Source of the DNA: Planctomycetaceae bacterium
GTDB lineage: Bacteria > Planctomycetota > Planctomycetia > Pirellulales > Lacipirellulaceae
Direction of reading: 5' to 3'
DNA: 64,000 bases
Assembly: GCA_002702655.1 (NCBI GenBank)
Contig: PABB01000026.1
Coordinates: 1 to 64,000 of the forward strand
A program made the translations under genes and the position numbers. Shown here piece by piece: positions 9,215-16,735 of the stretch; position 1 is the first letter of the stretch, and the number at the start of each line of letters is the position of its first letter. The notes under the pieces were generated by a model. It had not been told where the DNA came from and searched no databases. It saw only the letters and a program-made list of their open reading frames with translations.

Positions 9215-10768
9215 TCAGTTGTTATTGGAGAGCTTCTCCCGCCCGCGGTGGATCAGCTTTTTCAATTCCTCAGGCGTCGTCACCTTCGCCCACTCGCGGC
9301 GGGCCGTTTCGGCCAGGCCGCCCTCAGGCGGTTGCATTTCGTTCTTCAGGTAGGTCACGAACACGCGGCCGATCCATTTGGTGATCAGCGCCTGCACGAG
9401 GCCCTGCACGAGTCCGCCGGCGAGCGTGCCGACGCCGGGGACCGTTTTTAGCAGCGAGCCGACCAGGCTCGCCAGCGCCGGCGTGGCGGCCGTGGCGCCG
9501 ACCATGCCGATGAGGTTCTTGCTGAGCCCCTCGAGCATCTTCGCGGCCAGATCGGCGTCCAGCGGCTGCTGGTACACCTTGGCCAACTCCAGCACCATCT
9601 TCAGCGTGATCGCGCTGCCGCCGGCCAAGTCCAGCAGCGGGATCGGGTTCACGCCCGCCACGCCCCCCGCGGCCCACATGTAGCGGGAGATGATCTGCTC
9701 GGCCCGCTCGTCGAGGTGCGCCTGCACTTGCCGCTTGGCCTGGTCGACCATTCCGCGAGATTGCAGCAGCAGATTCGCCAGCAGCAGGTCGGCGCCGTCG
9801 CGCTTCACGACCGAGAGCATCCGCTTGGCGAGCGGCTCGACGTTCGGCGGCACGTCGACCATCACCGTCTCCTCGCGGCCGTCGGCCAGCACGCGCACCT
9901 GGGGGCGCTGCGTGGCGCCCGCTCGGACGGCCACCACGTCGTTGCGGTCCACCCGCGGCAACTGCTCGCTGATCTGCTCCAGCAGTTCGCGCTCCTGCGG
10001 TTGGTCGTACCAGTCTTCTTTGTTCAGGCAGACGATCAGCCGCTTCTCCATCGCCAACAGCGCCTCGGCCAGATCGACTTCGTACGCCTTCAGCGGGCCG
10101 TCGACCACCAGCAGCACCAGGTCGGCGTTCTCCGCGGCGGCGGCGGCCGTGGCGGCGCGGGCCTCGCCGCGCACTTCGGCCAGCCCCGGCGTATCGACCA
10201 GCGTCACCTGGTCGGCCCCCGGCCAGGGCAACTCGCTGCGCGTGGTCGTGGTGCCGCCAACCACGTTGGACAAGAACGCCTCGCGCCCCGCCAGTGCGTT
10301 CAGCAACGTGCTCTTGCCGCCACTGATCGTGCCGAACGCGGCAATCTCCAACTGCTGCGATTGTTGCTTCGCTTCCAACTCGGCGAGCGTGGTCCGCAGT
10401 TGCTCGCGGACCGCGGGGTCGGCGTGTTCGCTTTCGGCAAAGTCGCGGCTGGCGGCCAGGTTGTCTGCGATTTCCGCGCGGCGCTCGCCGGAGTTCATCG
10501 CACTGGGATCGCGGCTGCGGCGCTGCTGGCGACGCTGCTTGCTCGCCGTGTTCTTCCACAGATGAACGATGATGCCCAGCGTCAGCCCGACCAGCACCAG
10601 CCCGCCGAACCCCACCACGGCCAGGTATGCGTACGCCATATACGGCTGGTCGGCGATCAGCCGCTGGTAAATGTCGACGACCGTCGGAAACCACGCCACG
10701 GCGGCATACGCCCAGCCGGCGGCGAAGGCGATCAACACCCAACCCAGTTTGCGAGGAACGAGCGACAT
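9215..10768 (-). CDS. Membrane-anchored dynamin-like GTPase, second of a tandem pair
   Basis: GTPase related to its downstream neighbour but with an N-terminal membrane anchor. From the ATG at 10768 (517 residues), two hydrophobic segments occupy about residues 8-28 and 44-70, then a basic linker (SKQRRQQRRSR), then G1 GTISGGKS (146-153), G3 DTPG (192-195) and G4 NKED near 245. A hydrophobic Gly/Ala-rich region with GVAGVNPIPLLDLAGGSAI and a further helix hairpin follow. The reading frame is open upstream of 10768, but that part covers intergenic repeats, so the internal ATG is preferred. Probably acts at the inner membrane with the GTPase encoded next to it. Confidence 0.85.
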   Translation of the reverse strand: MSLVPRKLGWVLIAFAAGWAYAAVAWFPTVVDIYQRLIADQPYMAYAYLAVVGFGGLVLVGLTLGIIVHLWKNTASKQRRQQRRSRDPSAMNSGERRAEIADNLAASRDFAESEHADPAVREQLRTTLAELEAKQQSQQLEIAAFGTISGGKSTLLNALAGREAFLSNVVGGTTTTRSELPWPGADQVTLVDTPGLAEVRGEARAATAAAAAENADLVLLVVDGPLKAYEVDLAEALLAMEKRLIVCLNKEDWYDQPQERELLEQISEQLPRVDRNDVVAVRAGATQRPQVRVLADGREETVMVDVPPNVEPLAKRMLSVVKRDGADLLLANLLLQSRGMVDQAKRQVQAHLDERAEQIISRYMWAAGGVAGVNPIPLLDLAGGSAITLKMVLELAKVYQQPLDADLAAKMLEGLSKNLIGMVGATAATPALASLVGSLLKTVPGVGTLAGGLVQGLVQALITKWIGRVFVTYLKNEMQPPEGGLAETARREWAKVTTPEELKKLIHRGREKLSNNN

Positions 10769-10790
10769 GCTGTCAGTATAGCCGCTCCGC

Positions 10791-10989
10791 GGCAGTCGGT
10801 AGTCGGTAGGGGGTAGTCGGTAGGAACAGAAGTGGGAGAATGGGCGCGAACGGGTAGCCCAGCTTCTCGAAGCTGGGTCGCCGCAGGCGACGAGAGGCGA
10901 CAACCGCTGTGCTGGAATGCCTCTTGCGGCTGCGCCGCCAAGGTTCGAGAACCTTGGCTACCCGCCTGCCGACTACCCCCTACCGACTC
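10791..10989. repeat. Two-armed GTCGGTAG/CTACCGAC short-repeat array
   Basis: The left arm (10791-10824) consists of GTCGGTAG and GGGGGTAG units. The right arm (10966-10989) is the inverse, with GCCGACTACC and CCTACCGACT. The two arms bracket a REP-like hairpin pair (10854-10962). The whole block fills the gap between the GTPase and quinone reductase-like genes. Confidence 0.75.
10854..10962. repeat. Inverted pair of REP-like hairpins (TTCTCGAA core)
   Basis: Two hairpins in opposite orientation share the frame GGGTAGCC-stem-TTCTCGAA-stem. The first (10854-10882) has stem bases CCCAGC/GCTGGG; the second (10933-10962, read on the minus strand) has GCCAAGG/CCTTGGC. The stems differ but both pair perfectly, so the structure is conserved by compensatory change. 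The layout resembles BIME-type paired REP elements. Confidence 0.7.
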
Positions 10990-10997
10990 AACACGCC

Positions 10998-11999
10998 ATG
11001 CGCGCTGCCTACATCAACGAACCTGGACCCGTCGAAAACATCGCCGTCGGCGAACTGCCCGATCCCAAGCCGGGGCCCGGGCAGGTGCTGGTGCGGGTGA
11101 CCTACGCCGCGGTGAATCCAATCGACACTTACGTGCGCAGCGGCGCCGTGGCCATGGAACTGCCCTCGCCGTACGTGGTCGGGTGCGACCTGGCCGGCGT
11201 GGTCGAGGAGGCTGGCGCCGGGGTCGACGATCTGCCGCCAGGAACGCGCGTGTGGGGTTCCAATCAAGGTCTGCTGGGACGGCAGGGGACGTTCTCCGAA
11301 TTGGTCGCGGTCGACCGTCACTGGCTGTACCAGATTCCCAATGGCGTGAGCGACGAACAAGCGGCCGCCACCGCACTGGTCGGCATCACGGCCGCCTTGG
11401 GGCTGTTCGAGGAGGCCAAGCTGCAGCCGGGCGAGCGACTGGTGGTGCATGGCGGCGGCGGGGCGGTGGGTTCCACCGTGATCCAAATGGCCGTCGCGCA
11501 CGGCGCCAAGGTCCTGGCCGTCACCGGCGGGCCGGAGAAATGCGCCGCGTGCGAAGCGTTGGGCGCTGAAGTCACCGTTGACTACCTCCACGAGGATGCC
11601 AACCATGTTGCCGCATCGATCGCCGCCTGGGCGGCCGAGGGCGTGAATGTGTGGTGGGAAACCAGCCGCACGCCGCAGTTAGAACTGGCCATCGGTGCGC
11701 TGGCCCGCCGCGGTCGGATGATCGTGATGGCCGGCCGCGACGCCCGTCCGGAATTGCCGATCGGCCCGTTTTACGCCAAGTGCTGCCGTTTGCTCGGCTT
11801 CGTGATGTTCCTGTGCGAGCCGGAGGTGCAAGTCCGCGCCGCGGCGAAGGTCAACGAATTGCTGGCCGCGGGGAAACTCCAGACGCCGGTCGCCAAAGTG
11901 GCGTCCCTCGACGAAACCGCCGCCCTGCACGACCTGCAGCACAACAGCACCGTGCTGGGCAAGCAACCGCTGCGCGGGAAGTTGCTGGTGAAGTTTTGA
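10998..11999 (+). CDS. NADPH:quinone reductase-like medium-chain oxidoreductase
   Basis: Medium-chain dehydrogenase/reductase superfamily enzyme of the quinone oxidoreductase type, reducing quinones or enals with NADPH (family-level inference). The 333-residue protein has the N-terminal GroES-like part (MRAAYINEPGPVENIAVGEL; NPIDTYVRSG; GCDLAGVVEEAG) and a Rossmann half with the nucleotide-binding motif VVHGGGGAVGSTVIQMA. The catalytic zinc ligands of alcohol dehydrogenases are absent. The ATG at 10998 fits the family N-terminus exactly; the longer open frame upstream runs through repeats. Confidence 0.88.
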   Translation: MRAAYINEPGPVENIAVGELPDPKPGPGQVLVRVTYAAVNPIDTYVRSGAVAMELPSPYVVGCDLAGVVEEAGAGVDDLPPGTRVWGSNQGLLGRQGTFSELVAVDRHWLYQIPNGVSDEQAAATALVGITAALGLFEEAKLQPGERLVVHGGGGAVGSTVIQMAVAHGAKVLAVTGGPEKCAACEALGAEVTVDYLHEDANHVAASIAAWAAEGVNVWWETSRTPQLELAIGALARRGRMIVMAGRDARPELPIGPFYAKCCRLLGFVMFLCEPEVQVRAAAKVNELLAAGKLQTPVAKVASLDETAALHDLQHNSTVLGKQPLRGKLLVKF

Positions 12000-12000
12000 G

Positions 12001-12034
12001 GGACCACGGATAACACGGATTCCGCGGATTTGGA
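12001..12034. repeat. Left copy of an inverted ACGGAT/CGCGGAT repeat
   Basis: GACCACGGATAACACGGATT continues into CCGCGGAT. A related block lies in the opposite direction at 12561-12591, so the pair brackets the small gene at 12092-12481. It is the same kind of short degenerate repeat as elsewhere in the window. Confidence 0.65.
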
Positions 12035-12091
12035 TTGTCCGGAGAACGCACTCCATAGGCAGCGGGCCCAATTCCTAACGCATCGCTCAAA

Positions 12092-12481
12092 ATGGACGAT
12101 CAAAAGAACCAAGTGCTTTGGATTTCACCTGAGCACCTGCGAGGAATCTCGTTTCCAGACTGCGAAGTTGTCCGATTCGAGTTTTCCGCGTCGCGACTGT
12201 TCTGCCAGTTAAGCGGCATTCATGTCGAAAACACCGGGATGATCCACGCCAACGTCCAGTTGATAATCTCTGGTTGGACTTGTGTTTCCGTACAACGCTT
12301 TGACTCTAACGGAATCGACACCGTTGATCTGGAACTCGCGGAGAGCGGGTCGCTGAAAGACATCTGCGAATGGCGTATGAACGGCAGCGAGCTCTCTTTT
12401 GCAGGCTTCGAAGAGAATTCAGGGCTATGGCAGCTGTACCGATTTGAAGGTGGGACAGTTCAGGTTGGTTACGCGAGCTAA
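12092..12481 (+). CDS. Small hypothetical protein, atypical composition
   Basis: Function not recognised. The 129-residue protein starts MDDQKNQVLW and alternates hydrophobic and polar residues (VVRFEFSASRLFCQLSGIHV; VQLIISGWTCVSV), suggesting an all-beta fold; it ends in QLYRFEGGTVQVGYAS. No signal peptide. Its base composition is visibly lower in GC than its neighbours, with ordinary third-codon A/T use, and it stands alone between inverted repeats. This points to recent acquisition. The size and isolation would suit an immunity-type or cargo gene, but nothing in the sequence proves that. Confidence 0.6.
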   Translation: MDDQKNQVLWISPEHLRGISFPDCEVVRFEFSASRLFCQLSGIHVENTGMIHANVQLIISGWTCVSVQRFDSNGIDTVDLELAESGSLKDICEWRMNGSELSFAGFEENSGLWQLYRFEGGTVQVGYAS

Positions 12482-12560
12482 CGTTGCAGGATTGTGCGTT
12501 GCGACTCGTACACGTACTCCTCGCGTCTTGTGCCCTCTATGCCTTTTCGTCGTTATCCCC

Positions 12561-12591
12561 CCATATCCGTGACATCCGCGCATTCCGTGGT
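12561..12591. repeat. Right copy of an inverted ACGGAT/CGCGGAT repeat
   Basis: Read on the minus strand this is GACCACGGAATGCGCGGATG followed by TCACGGAT, matching the block at 12001-12034 in inverse orientation. It ends at the lysA stop codon. Confidence 0.65.
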
Positions 12592-13872
12592 CTATTCCCC
12601 CGGAATGCGCTCACCGCGCACCAAATCGTCCAGCGATTGCCGCTCGCGGACCAGGTGCGCCTGGCCGTCTTCGACCAGCACCTCGGCGGCCAGCGGCTTG
12701 CTGTTGTAATTGCTGCCCATCACGGCGCCGTACGCGCCGGCGCAGCCGATGATCAGGTAGTCGCCCACCTCGGCGGGCGGCAGCGGGCGGGCCTGCACGA
12801 AGCCGCCTTCCTCCTGCGTGAAGATGTCGCCTGACTCGCACAGCGGGCCGCCGATGATCACGTCGTGCTTCTCGCCAACCGAGCCCCGCGGCCCGCCGGC
12901 CGGGCAGATCGCCATGGGGTGGTAGGCGCCGTACAGAATCGGCCGGGCCAGATTGTTGAACCCCGCGTCGACCACGTAGAACAGGTTGTCGCCCATGCGC
13001 TTGACGGCGCGGATTTCCGCGATCAGCGCTCCGCTTTCGGCCGACAGGTAGCGGCCCGGTTCGATTTCCAGGCTGACCGGGTGCCCGAACGCGTCGGCGA
13101 GCTTCTTGCGGGTCGCGTTCCACAGCTCGTAGTAGGCAGCCACGTCGACGCGCTTGTCGCCCGCTCGGTAAGGAGTGGAGAGCCCGCCGCCGGCGCTGAT
13201 CGAGTGGATCGAATCGCCGATCGACAGCGCCGCCTTCTCCATGGCGCCGCACACCTGGCTGAGGTGCTCCAGGTCGGTGCCCGAGCCGATGTGCATGTGT
13301 AATCCGGCGATCGACACGTTGCTCTTGGCGGCGCGCTCGACGCACTCGCCGAGTTGTTCGTGCCAGATGCCGTGCTTCGACTGCTGCCCGCCCGTGTTGG
13401 TCTTCTGGCTGTGGCCGTGGCCGAAACCCGGATTGACGCGCAGCGTGATACCGCGGCCCGGGCAGCGGGCGCCGTACTGGTCGATCATGTCGGGCGAGCC
13501 GCAGTTCACGGGGATCTCTAACTCGGCAACCATGTCGAGCGCCTGCCGGTCGAAGATGTCGGCTGTGTAGACGATCTGCGGCGGCTCGTGGAAGCCGGGC
13601 TGATAGCCAGCCCGCAGCGCCCGGTGGATCTCGCCGGCGCTGACCGCGTCGACCATCCCGCCGTGCCGCCGCACCAGATCGAGCACCGCGAGGTTCGAGC
13701 ACGCTTTTTGCGCGAACCGCACGACGTCGAAAGCGGCCAACTCCGCGATGCGCTCGGCGATGACCGCCGCGTCGTACACGTACAGCGGGGTGCCAAACTC
13801 TTGGGCGAGTTGCTCGACGGACAGCCCGGCGACAGTTTCGACGAGCGAGGGGGATTCGGCGGTCACGGACAT
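12592..13872 (-). CDS. lysA: Diaminopimelate decarboxylase
   Basis: PLP-dependent decarboxylation of meso-diaminopimelate to L-lysine, the last step of lysine synthesis, in the cytoplasm. The 426-residue length is normal. Seen: the PLP-lysine segment VRFAQKACSNLAVLDL (Lys56), GMVDAVSAGEIHRAL, the Gly-rich phosphate loop (SISAGGGLSTPYR), EPGRYLSAESGALI, and the C-terminal active-site Cys segment GGPLCESGDIFTQ followed by GAYGAVMGSNYNSKP. The usual YAxKAN core reads FAQKAC here. It sits downstream of, and on the same strand as, the large exported protein but is separated from it by a strong terminator. Confidence 0.93.
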   Translation of the reverse strand: MSVTAESPSLVETVAGLSVEQLAQEFGTPLYVYDAAVIAERIAELAAFDVVRFAQKACSNLAVLDLVRRHGGMVDAVSAGEIHRALRAGYQPGFHEPPQIVYTADIFDRQALDMVAELEIPVNCGSPDMIDQYGARCPGRGITLRVNPGFGHGHSQKTNTGGQQSKHGIWHEQLGECVERAAKSNVSIAGLHMHIGSGTDLEHLSQVCGAMEKAALSIGDSIHSISAGGGLSTPYRAGDKRVDVAAYYELWNATRKKLADAFGHPVSLEIEPGRYLSAESGALIAEIRAVKRMGDNLFYVVDAGFNNLARPILYGAYHPMAICPAGGPRGSVGEKHDVIIGGPLCESGDIFTQEEGGFVQARPLPPAEVGDYLIIGCAGAYGAVMGSNYNSKPLAAEVLVEDGQAHLVRERQSLDDLVRGERIPGE

Positions 13873-13937
13873 GGCGTTACACGCAAACGGGCGGGGAGGC
13901 GGGGCGGGAATTCTCGCGGCGAAGCGAGCATCATATC

Positions 13938-13975
13938 AAAAAACAACGGCGGTCCTGCTGCAAGCAGGACCGCCG
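13938..13975 (-). terminator. Strong Rho-independent terminator upstream of lysA
   Basis: A perfect 12-bp stem (GGCGGTCCTGCT at 13948-13959 with AGCAGGACCGCC at 13963-13974, extendable by one C-G pair) is followed on the minus strand by a run of six T residues (complement of 13938-13943). It terminates the gene at 14007-15704 and insulates lysA. Confidence 0.9.
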
Positions 13976-14006
13976 CGAAATCGTTCAGGTTCACATGCCG
14001 ACGGAC

Positions 14007-15704
14007 TTACCGGCCTGCCGCCTGCATTTGGGCGGCCATGGCGCCCAGCGCGATCGACCGCAGGACGCCTTCCTCGGCCTCGATCCGCACGACCTGCCCG
14101 TTGCCGCCTTCGGTGGCTCGGGCGACGATCCGCACGTGGTCGCGGCCGTTCGCTTCGTTGTCGAGCATGCTGGCGATGCGAGCCAAAATCGGCTTGGCGT
14201 CGTCCTCGGCCACGGACTCGGCAAAGTCCATGATCTGGCCCAGGGCGAACGTCATTTCCATGGGCGGCACGCTCTTGCCGGGGTTGGCGGCTGAGGCGTC
14301 GATGACGCTTTTGACCTTCTCGAACCAGCCGCGACCCAAGGCAAAGTAGACCGAGTCCTCGCCGATGCCCACCGCAAACTGCAGCGCGTCGCCGAACACG
14401 GCACGAGCCTCTTCTTCGCGAGCCGGAATCTCTTTGCTGAACGTGTGGAAGCTGTAGCCTTGGTAGCTCTCGGCGTTCCAACTGACCTCCGGCATGTCGT
14501 CAGCCGATTCTTCCTGACCGACTTCAACGATTTGCCGCAAGGCGCTGTCGATCTTTTGCGGTTCGGCAATCGCGCCGCCGCCGACGAACGTCAGTTCGTT
14601 GTCGCCCATGTTCAGCACGGCGCCGCCGTCGAACTTGCCCGACTGGGCCGTGGCCACAAAGGCATCGAGAATATCGGACAGCGCGGCCTTGACTTTCTCC
14701 TTGCCGGCGTCGGACAGGTCGTCGTTGTTGTCGATTTCCTTGTTCGCTTGCTTCTTTGCGGCCTCGAGCTGTTGCTCCATCTGCGACAGGTCGGTGCTGG
14801 CCGCCTCGGCTGACAAGGTCATCATCATCGCAGCGTCTGGTTCAAAGAAGCCGGCGAAGTTGGTCGTGGCGTTCTGCGCCTTGGCCATTTCCGCGGCCAG
14901 CTTCGTGCCCGGCTGGGCGGTGGCGGTGAACTCCAGCGCCACGTTGGCGTTTTGCTCGTCGACGGCCAAACCGATGGTGATCTGGTCCATGTCGTCGACC
15001 GCCTGCTGCATCTCGTCCAGGCCGGCCTGCAACTGCTCCTGCCGGGCTTGGTAGTCCTCGTCGGACTCGTCCGGCATTTGGGCCATGCTTTGGTTGGCCG
15101 CCTGGGTGATGAGCTGGACGAACTGCTGGCGATACGCCTCAGGAATGTTCTGCACGTAGGCCCGCGCGGCCAAATCGTAGGCGTCGGTGAGCTTGGCCAA
15201 GTCGGCGCCGGGGTCGGCGGGCGCCCCGTCGAACGCGCTGGGCGTGATCGACAGCAGCAGCCACCCGCCGGAAGGCTTGCCGAACAGCGGCATTCCCGGC
15301 GATTGGATTTGCATGACGCCGTCGCCCAGGTCTTCGGTCGTGACGCCAAACTGCTTGGCCACGCCCAGCAACTCGTCCGAATCGGTCACCGGGACGCAGA
15401 TCAGCGGCTCGGGCATCCCGCTGTTGGATTGCAGGATCACGCCGATCGGCTTGCTCTTGTCGAGTCCGGCCAGACCTTTGTTCTGAGTGAACATGCCGAC
15501 CATCATCTCGACCTGCTGCGAGGCCTGCATTTGGCCGGCCAGCTCGCCGATGAAGTCGATGTCCTTCATCAGCGCGTCGTAGCCGCTAAACGCGACCACG
15601 GCCATCGGCTCGGCGGCGCGAGCCCGGTCGGCATGGGCGAACGCACTGGCCACGACCGCAGCCACGGCCGCCAGGCCGGTCAATCGATTGGAACGGATCA
15701 TCAC
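14007..15704 (-). CDS. Large exported protein, planctomycete-type, unknown function
   Basis: A 565-residue protein with a signal peptide (LTGLAAVAAVVASAFAHADRARAAEP) and no later membrane segment, so probably periplasmic. The body has two similar halves of alternating strands and acidic helices with long Gln/Ala-rich stretches (QMQASQQVEMMVGMF; QQLEAAKKQANKEIDNNDDL). The layout resembles DUF3352-like exported proteins, but I cannot name it with certainty. Start: a GTG at 15704 with AGGAG 8 bases upstream, or the next codon ATG. It carries its own terminator (13938-13975). No catalytic motif is visible. Confidence 0.8.
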   Translation of the reverse strand: MMIRSNRLTGLAAVAAVVASAFAHADRARAAEPMAVVAFSGYDALMKDIDFIGELAGQMQASQQVEMMVGMFTQNKGLAGLDKSKPIGVILQSNSGMPEPLICVPVTDSDELLGVAKQFGVTTEDLGDGVMQIQSPGMPLFGKPSGGWLLLSITPSAFDGAPADPGADLAKLTDAYDLAARAYVQNIPEAYRQQFVQLITQAANQSMAQMPDESDEDYQARQEQLQAGLDEMQQAVDDMDQITIGLAVDEQNANVALEFTATAQPGTKLAAEMAKAQNATTNFAGFFEPDAAMMMTLSAEAASTDLSQMEQQLEAAKKQANKEIDNNDDLSDAGKEKVKAALSDILDAFVATAQSGKFDGGAVLNMGDNELTFVGGGAIAEPQKIDSALRQIVEVGQEESADDMPEVSWNAESYQGYSFHTFSKEIPAREEEARAVFGDALQFAVGIGEDSVYFALGRGWFEKVKSVIDASAANPGKSVPPMEMTFALGQIMDFAESVAEDDAKPILARIASMLDNEANGRDHVRIVARATEGGNGQVVRIEAEEGVLRSIALGAMAAQMQAAGR

Positions 15705-16079
15705 AGGGAGAACTCCTGAGTAAGTGAGTTTTTGAAAACTTGAGTGAATTCTGCGGCGACGGGAGCAGAGCCAACGGCCGCGCCGTCACTGAATCCTACC
15801 CCCTTATTTCCCGAGCCCGGCAGTTTACCGAGTCGGCAACGTCCCTACACCCCTAAGTTCGCAGCATGGCGGGGCGGAAAATGCGGGGGCGCACCGGTGG
15901 CGTGCCAGAAATGTATACGCGGCGGCCGGCGGAATCTCAGCCACCTTGTCAGAAAAATGACAAGAATTTGCGTGCCGTTGGCGCGCAACCGGGGCGGGGC
16001 CGCTGCACGCTGCGCGAGACCGCTTGTGCCGCTGCGGTCGAGAAAACCTACCGCCGCGATGGGCGATTGCGACGCCGCT
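15705..16079. other. Intergenic region downstream of infA
   Basis: No supported gene. It separates infA from the next minus-strand gene and should contain the promoter of the latter. Open frames here are short and of random composition. A short dyad AGTTTTTGAAAACT lies near 15726-15739. Confidence 0.45.
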
Positions 16080-16304
16080 CTAGCGCTCGCGGTAGGTGAT
16101 GCGACCCTTGGTCAGGTCGTAGGGCGAGAGTTCAACCCGCACCTTGTCGCCCGGGACGATCCGGATGAAATATTTGCGCATCCGCCCGGCGACGTGGGCG
16201 GTGACGGTGTGGCCGCCTTCGATTTCGACGCGAAACCGCGTATTCGCCAGGGCTTGGGTCACCACGCCCTCGACTTCCAGGGCTTCTTCCTTTTGCTTAG
16301 TCAT
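16080..16304 (-). CDS. infA: Translation initiation factor IF-1
   Basis: Binds the 30S A site during initiation. The 74-residue protein has the S1/OB-fold pattern of IF-1: [58 protein letters not shown] and the terminal TYRER. The length is normal (about 72). It stands alone, divergent from the GAF-HlyD gene of module A. Confidence 0.96.
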   Translation of the reverse strand: MTKQKEEALEVEGVVTQALANTRFRVEIEGGHTVTAHVAGRMRKYFIRIVPGDKVRVELSPYDLTKGRITYRER

Positions 16305-16735
16305 AAATCACTCGTGGGGCCGCTGCAGCCGCGATTCACGCGATCGCTTGTGCTAGCGGCGAAAAACTGCTGACGACAATGCGCCGTCCGTAATCCTATC
16401 ATGGTACCACTGTCAGCGGGCCAGTCCAGCACAACGAGGGGTAACGGTCGTGGCGCGACCCCGCTGGAGCAGTTTTGGCGTGCCGACCATTCCGATTGCA
16501 GCGGTTGCGCAGAGCTGCGGCCGCGGCCGGTATGGGATTGGCTTGATTTGGTGCAAGTTGTTGTCCCCCTTGAGTTTGACGAAAGCGCTGCAAGGCGCGA
16601 CAATTGAAAGATTCACGGCACGCGGGGCGTCCGCACTGGCTGCCGCCAGTGATCAGCGGGCGACCATCGCTTTTCCCCACCCCGCCGCTGGGCCTTCCCC
16701 CCGGCGTGATTTGACGATTCGCCCGAGGTCGCGAC
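16305..16735. other. Divergent intergenic region between infA and module A
   Basis: No supported gene in 431 bases. It must contain the infA promoter and the module A promoter. I saw no consensus -35/-10 pair that convinced me; a TTGACG near 16576 has no -10 partner at suitable spacing. Confidence 0.45.

Noticed and set aside
9118-9384. Small open frame beginning with HRGHREHRG-like residues
   Set aside because: It is the translation of a palindromic intergenic repeat, a common false gene call.
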